Below, in pieces: positions 59,253 to 64,000 of a DNA stretch of 64,000 nt. The notes below the pieces were generated by a model. The model searched no databases, was not told where the DNA came from, and saw only the letters and a program-made list of their open reading frames with translations. The stretch is taken from the NCBI RefSeq assembly GCF_012848855.1, contig NZ_CP051630.1:909501-973500 (forward strand), given 5' to 3'. Made by a program: the position numbers and the translations under genes. Numbering within the stretch: position 1 is the first letter of the stretch; each line of letters begins with the position of its first letter. Source of the DNA: Pyruvatibacter mobilis. Its GTDB lineage: Bacteria > Pseudomonadota > Alphaproteobacteria > CGMCC-115125.

Positions 59253-60011
59253 ATGCAGATCGACAAGGGCAAGGTGGCGCTGGTGGTGGGTGCCGGCGCT
59301 TCGGCGGGTATCGGCGGTGCCATTGCGCGCAGGGCAGCAGCGGAAGGGCTGCATGTCTTCGTTGCCGGGCGCACACAGGAAAAGCTGGATGCGCTGGTGA
59401 GCGAAATCGAGGCCGCCGGCGGCAAGGCCACCGCAATCGTAGCTGATACGACGCAGGCGGATGATGTCGCGCGCATGTTCGACGTGGCGGAGAAGGAAGC
59501 GGGGCTGCCTGACCTTGTGATCTACAATGCGGGCAATAACCGCTTTTCGCCGCTCACGGAGATGAGCGATTCCTTCTTTGAGGACCTCTGGCGGCTCTGC
59601 GCCTTTGGCGGCTTCCTTGTCGGGCGCGAGATGGCGCGGCGTGTGCTGCCCGAGGGTGACGGGGTGCGTGATACCCAGGCGACCCTCATTTTCACCGGTG
59701 CCACGGCTTCCATGCGCGCGCGGCCGCCATTCACAGCCTTTGCCTCCGCCAAGGCCGCGGAGCGCGCACTGGCCCACGGCATGGCGCGTGAATTTGGCAA
59801 GCGCGGCCTGCATGTGGCCCATGCGGTTATCGACGGCATTGTTGACGGCAATCAGGTGCGCAGCCGCCTGCCGGAATATCTCGACGCCAAGGGCGAGGAC
59901 GGCGGACTGAATCCTGACGCGGTCGCCGACGCCTACTGGACGCTGCACATGCAGAACCAGACCACCTGGACATTGGAAATGGACTTGCGGCCGGCCAAGG
60001 AAGAGTTCTAG
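59253..60011 (+). CDS. SDR family protein with Phe in place of catalytic Tyr
   Basis: A 252-residue short-chain dehydrogenase homologue. The cofactor loop GAGASAGIGG and YNAGNNRF (NAG-type) segments are present. The catalytic YxxxK motif is changed to FASAK: Phe163 stands where Tyr is required, while Lys167 remains. Conventional proton transfer is thus impaired; it may be a non-catalytic or atypical member. The Thr/Ser position is in FTGATASM. The start at 59253 follows GGGAGGATC. Confidence 0.9.
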   Translation: MQIDKGKVALVVGAGASAGIGGAIARRAAAEGLHVFVAGRTQEKLDALVSEIEAAGGKATAIVADTTQADDVARMFDVAEKEAGLPDLVIYNAGNNRFSPLTEMSDSFFEDLWRLCAFGGFLVGREMARRVLPEGDGVRDTQATLIFTGATASMRARPPFTAFASAKAAERALAHGMAREFGKRGLHVAHAVIDGIVDGNQVRSRLPEYLDAKGEDGGLNPDAVADAYWTLHMQNQTTWTLEMDLRPAKEEF

Positions 60012-60048
60012 GGCTTGCTCCGGACGCCTGTTTTGAAGGGAGCGTTCC

Positions 60049-60456
60049 ATGGCACCTGCCCGGGTGTATGAAGGTGGCTGCCTGTGCGGGTATATCCGGT
60101 ACCGTACCGAGGGGCAGCCGGTATTTCCGCATCTTTGCTCATGCCGCATGTGTCGCCGGTGGAGCGGCGCGCCAACGGTTGCGTGGGTCGAGTTTCCGAT
60201 GGATGAGATTGACTGGTGCGGCCCAGGCGGTGAGCCGCAGCTGTTTCGCAGTAGTGCGCGCACCCAGCGCGGCTCCTGTCCACTGTGTGGGAGCGGCTTA
60301 TGCGCCGTTGATGATGGATATGCCAATGTCTCCATCACAATTGGCAGTCTGGACCGGCCTAACCTGATCGTTCCGGACGCCCGCCACAGCCATGCTCGGA
60401 CACGGCCCAAATGGTGGGAGGCAAGGGTCATGCACTCCGGCAATGGAGGCGGCTGA
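60049..60456 (+). CDS. GFA/CENP-V family zinc protein
   Basis: A 135-residue protein of the glutathione-dependent formaldehyde-activating enzyme family. Zinc ligands are seen as GGCLCGYIRY (Cys11/Cys13), HLCSCRMCRRW (Cys30/32/35) and GSCPLCGSGL. These domains bind zinc and often act on S-hydroxymethylglutathione or other thiol adducts; the substrate here is unproven. It lies 37 bp behind the SDR gene and could be co-transcribed with it. Confidence 0.9.
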   Translation: MAPARVYEGGCLCGYIRYRTEGQPVFPHLCSCRMCRRWSGAPTVAWVEFPMDEIDWCGPGGEPQLFRSSARTQRGSCPLCGSGLCAVDDGYANVSITIGSLDRPNLIVPDARHSHARTRPKWWEARVMHSGNGGG

Positions 60457-60550
60457 AAACTGCCGGTTAGCAGCATTGGCCTTGCGCCTGCCGCCTGATA
60501 CTGTCCCGCCAAACGTGGTTAAGGACTCACGGTTGGGGATCAAGAAAAAG

Positions 60551-61414
60551 ATGCGGCAGTTCCTTCGTCTCGACATCCGTCACCTGCTCATGGTGGCGGT
60601 CGCGGTCATTCTGTCTTCCTGCGCCAGCTATCAGCTGGATGAGGCGCGGGACATGACGCCATCGGGGGATGCCTTCACCCAGGCCCTCTATGACGCCTAT
60701 CTCACCCATTCGGCGCGTGCTTTCGAGGAAGACAACGAAGAGCTGTCCAACGCCTTTGCTGCCCGCGCCATTGCTGCGGCGCGCGGCACGGTGGTGGCGC
60801 CGGTGGTGCCCATGGCCGATGCCCTGCAGCCCGGGGCGGCGCCGATCGCCAATTTCGACACGGCCCGCAGCCGCCTGATCGCCGCCCTCAATGCGGGGCG
60901 CAGCACCCAGCCGGTGCTGTCGGCCCAGGCCCAGGCAGCGTTTGACTGCTGGTATCTGCGCTCAATCGATCCTGAGTCTGACGCCGCCGCCATCAGCCGC
61001 TGCCGGTCCGAATTCGATACGGGTCTGGTGGGTCTTGAAGCCGCCATTACCCCGCCGGCTCCGGTGGTCGTGCTGCCGGATGCCGCCAGTTTCACCGCCT
61101 ATTTCGGCTTTGATGAGTGGTTCCTGCGTGCCGAGGCGCTGGATGTGATCGGCGAAGCGATGGAAACGGCCCGCGTCGGCGGCCACGGGGAAATCGTGCT
61201 CGGTGGGCATACGGATACCTCCGGCCCGGCCGGCTACAACGACACCCTGTCCCTGCGACGCGCCGAGGTGGTGAAGGCCACCATGGTCGAGCTGGGGGCG
61301 CTGCCGGATGCCATCCGCGTCATCGCCTATGGCGAGACTCAGCTTGCCGTTCCCACCGCCGATGGTGTGCGCGAAGCGCTCAACCGCCGCGTGGAAATTC
61401 AGCTGGTGCCGTAA
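60551..61414 (+). CDS. OmpA family lipoprotein
   Basis: A 287-residue protein. Signal sequence with lipobox LSSC (Cys24 when starting at MRQF). The middle region is helical and Ala-rich with a Cys pair (DCWYL, SRCRSEF). The C-terminal OmpA-like peptidoglycan-binding domain has GHTDTSGPAGYNDTLSLRRAE and ends NRRVEIQLVP. It anchors the outer membrane to peptidoglycan. The ATG at 60551 lacks a good ribosome-binding site; a TTG at 60533 has AAGGAC upstream and would add six basic residues, so it may be the true start. Confidence 0.9.
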   Translation: MRQFLRLDIRHLLMVAVAVILSSCASYQLDEARDMTPSGDAFTQALYDAYLTHSARAFEEDNEELSNAFAARAIAAARGTVVAPVVPMADALQPGAAPIANFDTARSRLIAALNAGRSTQPVLSAQAQAAFDCWYLRSIDPESDAAAISRCRSEFDTGLVGLEAAITPPAPVVVLPDAASFTAYFGFDEWFLRAEALDVIGEAMETARVGGHGEIVLGGHTDTSGPAGYNDTLSLRRAEVVKATMVELGALPDAIRVIAYGETQLAVPTADGVREALNRRVEIQLVP

Positions 61415-61442
61415 CGGTTTGGCGAGGTCTGCGGTATAAACT

Positions 61443-61456
61443 TGACGCAGGCGTCA
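61443..61456. promoter_or_regulatory. 14-bp palindrome upstream of the GMC oxidoreductase
   Basis: TGACGC-AG-GCGTCA is a perfect inverted repeat, 29 bp after the OmpA stop and about 140 bp upstream of the GMC start. It overlaps a TTGACG that could serve as -35. The most likely role is a binding site for a dimeric regulator of the dehydrogenase gene. Confidence 0.45.
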
Positions 61457-61597
61457 TCTTTTACGGTAATGTAACGCAAATCATGGCGCGGTTGCCCTTT
61501 CGGGGTGGCCGCGCCGCTGTATTGGCGCGTCGGCGGCCATTCCTGGCCCTCCGGTGAAGAGGGCGGGCCGCCATTGCAGAGAACAGGCAGGGATGAA

Positions 61598-63259
61598 ATG
61601 GACGCATTTGATTATGTGATCGTGGGTGCGGGCAGCGCGGGCTGCGTGCTGGCCAACCGGCTGAGCGAGGACGAAGGGGCCCGGGTGCTGATCCTGGAAG
61701 CCGGTCCGCGCGACAAGAACATGTTCATCCACATGCCTGCCGGCTACGCCCAGCTTGTCGGCACCAAGAACCCGCACAATTGGGGCTTCGAGACCGAAGG
61801 CCAGCCGCATCTCAACAACCGCAAGCTCTGGTGGCCGCGCGGCAAGGGGTGGGGCGGTTCGTCCTCGATCAATGCCATGGTCTATACGCGCGGTCATGCG
61901 CGCGACTACGACATGTGGCGGCAGATGGGCAATCCGGGCTGGTCCTATGCGGACTGCCTGCCGTACTTCAAGAAGGCCGAGCACTCCAACCGCGACGACA
62001 CCGTGTTCCACGGCCATGACGGCCCGCTGCATGTGCAGAAGTCCAACCGCACCAATGACCCGCTGCTCGATGTCTTCGTCGAGGCTGGTCATCAGGCCGG
62101 CCATCCGCTGACGGAGGATTTCAACGGCGCGCAGCAGGAAGGCTTCGCCCGCTACGAGCACACCATCAAGGGCTCCAAGCGCTGTTCGGCGGCGCAGGCC
62201 TATCTGGTGCCGGCGCTGAACCGCAAGAACCTGGTCGCGGAGACGGGTGCCCGCACCACGCGCATCCTGTTCAACGGCACAAAGGTCACCGGTATTGAGT
62301 ATGTGCAGAAGGGCGAGGTGAAGCAGGTTCAGGTCAACAAGGAGCTGATCCTCTCCGGCGGTGCCATTAACTCGCCGCAGCTCCTGCTGCTTTCGGGCAT
62401 CGGTAACGCGGATTACGTGAAGAAGTTCGGCATCCAGCCGGTGGCGGACGTCAAGGGCGTCGGCCAGAACCTGCAGGACCATCTGGGCGTGGTCAGCCAG
62501 TTCAACTGCACCCAGCCGATCACGCTGCACCGGTCAGCCGGCGCTGCGGCCCGCATCAAGGCCGGCCTGTCCTATCTGCTGTTCGGCAAGGGGGACGCGT
62601 CCTTCCCGCCGACCGCCGGCGGTGCCTTCATCAAGACCCGTCCGGACCTCGAAATTCCGGATGTGCAGCTGCACTATGTCAGCGTCGCCATGCCCGACAG
62701 CCACGGCCGCGAAGGCATCAACGAGGCGCACGGCTTCTCCTGCATCATGTATCCGGCCCGTCCGCAGAGCCGGGGCTTCCTCGGTCTCAAATCCGCGGAC
62801 CCGATGGATGATCCGCTGCTGCAGCCGATGTATCTGGAAGCCCCGGATGATCGCCGCGCCATGCGTGACGGCATTCGCGCCACCGAGGAGATCTTCCGCC
62901 AGCAAGCGTTCGATCCCTATCGCGGTGACCGGCTGAAGCCCCCTGCGGGCGTCAACACGGATGATGAGTATGACGCCTGGATCCGTGCCACGGCGGAGAC
63001 GCTCTATCACCCGGTCGGCACCTGCAAGATGGGCACCGACGACATGGCGGTGGTCGATCCGTCCATGAAGGTGCGTGGTGTTGAAGGTCTGCGCGTGGTG
63101 GATGCGTCCATCATGCCGACGCTGGTCGGGGCCAACACCAATGCGCCGACCATCATGATCGCCGAAAAGACCGCCGACATGATCCGCGGCCGTACGGCGC
63201 TTGCACCGGAATATGTCACCATCGCCGAAGACCGCGAGCCGGTGGCCGCCGCCGAATAG
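61598..63259 (+). CDS. GMC family oxidoreductase (choline dehydrogenase-like)
   Basis: A 553-residue FAD enzyme. The dinucleotide-binding motif VIVGAGSAGCVLANRL is at residues 6-21, followed by LEAGP, GWGGSSSINAMVYTRG and, near the C-terminus, HPVGTCKMG with the catalytic His and GANTNAPTIMIAEK. Composition fits alcohol dehydrogenases of the PEG- or choline-dehydrogenase-like type acting on primary alcohols. AGGGATGAA lies upstream of the ATG at 61598. Monocistronic, between a palindromic operator candidate and a hairpin. Confidence 0.95.
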   Translation: MDAFDYVIVGAGSAGCVLANRLSEDEGARVLILEAGPRDKNMFIHMPAGYAQLVGTKNPHNWGFETEGQPHLNNRKLWWPRGKGWGGSSSINAMVYTRGHARDYDMWRQMGNPGWSYADCLPYFKKAEHSNRDDTVFHGHDGPLHVQKSNRTNDPLLDVFVEAGHQAGHPLTEDFNGAQQEGFARYEHTIKGSKRCSAAQAYLVPALNRKNLVAETGARTTRILFNGTKVTGIEYVQKGEVKQVQVNKELILSGGAINSPQLLLLSGIGNADYVKKFGIQPVADVKGVGQNLQDHLGVVSQFNCTQPITLHRSAGAAARIKAGLSYLLFGKGDASFPPTAGGAFIKTRPDLEIPDVQLHYVSVAMPDSHGREGINEAHGFSCIMYPARPQSRGFLGLKSADPMDDPLLQPMYLEAPDDRRAMRDGIRATEEIFRQQAFDPYRGDRLKPPAGVNTDDEYDAWIRATAETLYHPVGTCKMGTDDMAVVDPSMKVRGVEGLRVVDASIMPTLVGANTNAPTIMIAEKTADMIRGRTALAPEYVTIAEDREPVAAAE

Positions 63260-63290
63260 GGCGGTCGGTGTAATTTTAGGAAAATTTGGT

Positions 63291-63328
63291 CAGTGTTCGG
63301 AGCGCCGGGTTAGGCGCTCCGGCACTGA
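63291..63328 (+). terminator. hairpin after the GMC gene
   Basis: CAGTG-T-TCGGAGCGCC pairs with GGCGCTCCG-G-CACTG, a long nearly perfect stem 31 bp after the stop. There is no T-run on either strand, so intrinsic termination is uncertain. Confidence 0.5.
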
Positions 63329-63372
63329 TCATCGCCTAGGCTGGTCCTTCAACAGAAGGTGTATCCGGCCTC

Positions 63373-64000
63373 ATGCAGCCTCCCCTGAACCAGCCCATCA
63401 CCCGTTCGGCCCCGGCTCATGTCCGGCTGCGGGCCCGGTCACCCCTGGGGCCGGGGGTCGCGCTTAACGGCGCATCGCCTGACATTCTGCCGTCACGCGT
63501 GGTGTCCTCGCAGGCACGGATGGGGGTGGAGATGCTGAAGGTGGCGCTTCTCCGCCACCACAAGTTCATCAAGGGCCTCAAGGGCGGGCAGCGCCTCGTC
63601 ATCTCCTTTCAGTGTATCGACGGCCTGGACCTGTCCGGCGCGGATCTGCGCGAAGCGGAATTCGTCGGCACCAGCGGCCGCAATGTCTGTCTCGACGGTG
63701 CGGACCTGTCGGGGGCCAATTTCTTCAGCTCCGATTTCAGCGAAGCGACCTTTCGCGGGGCGACGCTTGTGCGGGCCGACCTCCGGGGCGGGCTGTTTGT
63801 CGAAGCGGATTTCGAGGGTGCCAATCTCGATCACGCGGATATCCGCGACGGGATGATCATGACCCGCGACGGCGGTGGCAATCTTGCCTATTTCGCCAGC
63901 GGCGAGGGGACGACAACCCTCACCGGCGCCAGCATGTCGTCGGTCAATCTCACCGGCGCGCGTATGTTGCGGGCCAATCTGTCCGGCACGGTGCTGACCG
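63373..64000 (+). CDS. pentapeptide-repeat protein (3' end beyond the window)
   Basis: The frame is open from the ATG at 63373 to the right edge (209 codons). After a basic N-terminus and a short helical region (VEMLKVALLRHHKFIKGLKGGQ), pentapeptide repeats of the A(D/N)Lxx type begin: LDLSGADLREAEF, LDGADLSGANFF, ATFRGATLVRADLRG, FVEADFEGANLDHAD. Then comes a non-repeat stretch, and a second run resumes with SSVNLTGARMLRANLSG. The repeats form a right-handed quadrilateral helix; targets unknown. Start codon uncertain. Confidence 0.85.
   Translation, partial: MQPPLNQPITRSAPAHVRLRARSPLGPGVALNGASPDILPSRVVSSQARMGVEMLKVALLRHHKFIKGLKGGQRLVISFQCIDGLDLSGADLREAEFVGTSGRNVCLDGADLSGANFFSSDFSEATFRGATLVRADLRGGLFVEADFEGANLDHADIRDGMIMTRDGGGNLAYFASGEGTTTLTGASMSSVNLTGARMLRANLSGTVLT

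Overview
The window is GC-rich, densely coded chromosomal DNA of an alphaproteobacterium. The evidence is the sfsA-map-radC cluster, a DUF3126 protein, a BTLCP transglutaminase-like lipoprotein, the radical-SAM/UdgX repair pair, and many short-chain dehydrogenases (SDRs) and crotonases. A marine, lipid-degrading relative of the Parvibaculum/Pyruvatibacter type would fit, but that placement is inference. No rRNA, CRISPR array, IS transposase or prophage is visible.

Layout. 0-9.6 kb: a cytochrome P450 cut by the left edge, a histidine phosphatase, an AT-rich orphan membrane protein, purB, a DoxX/LysR divergent pair and radC-map-sfsA. 10-12.3 kb: a CinA-like protein, a small secreted two-cysteine protein behind a leader of five perfect hairpins, and a PaaI-type thioesterase. 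12.56-13.87 kb: a tRNA-Leu(UAA) gene split in its anticodon loop by a 1.2-kb AT-rich element. The element carries a complete substitute tRNA-Leu(UAA) and, 15 nt behind it, a zinc-ribbon DUF4145 (HEPN-like) gene. 14-19.6 kb: a UdgX uracil-DNA binding protein overlapping a radical SAM DNA-repair protein, a small zinc protein, a hydrolase and a NYN-like protein. 20-33 kb: two tandem GPH-type transporters, an M20 hydrolase, a TorF porin, RidA, SDRs, a crotonase/hydrolase pair and cysE. 33.5-41.4 kb: a six-gene minus-strand metal-uptake operon (PCu(A)C chaperone, DUF2946 protein, outer-membrane barrel, copper TonB receptor with a CxxxM motif, second TonB receptor, PepSY membrane protein). 41.5-64 kb: a third GPH transporter, small membrane proteins, phoX with a PHO-box-like site, a gamma carbonic anhydrase, crotonases, envelope proteins (BTLCP, glycine zipper, LpxR, PilZ, OmpA), a GMC oxidoreductase and a truncated pentapeptide-repeat protein.

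Intergenic regions hold palindromic repeats in at least three sequence families. Their stems differ but the loop is nearly always CTTGA. They occur as inverted pairs of roughly 65-165 bp, and one composite is tandemly duplicated.

The most unusual locus is the tRNA-Leu insertion. An element destroys an essential-type tRNA gene, supplies a diverged replacement with the same anticodon, and carries a possible RNase-fold protein beside it. The structured leader at 10.9-11.1 kb is the second candidate for something undescribed.
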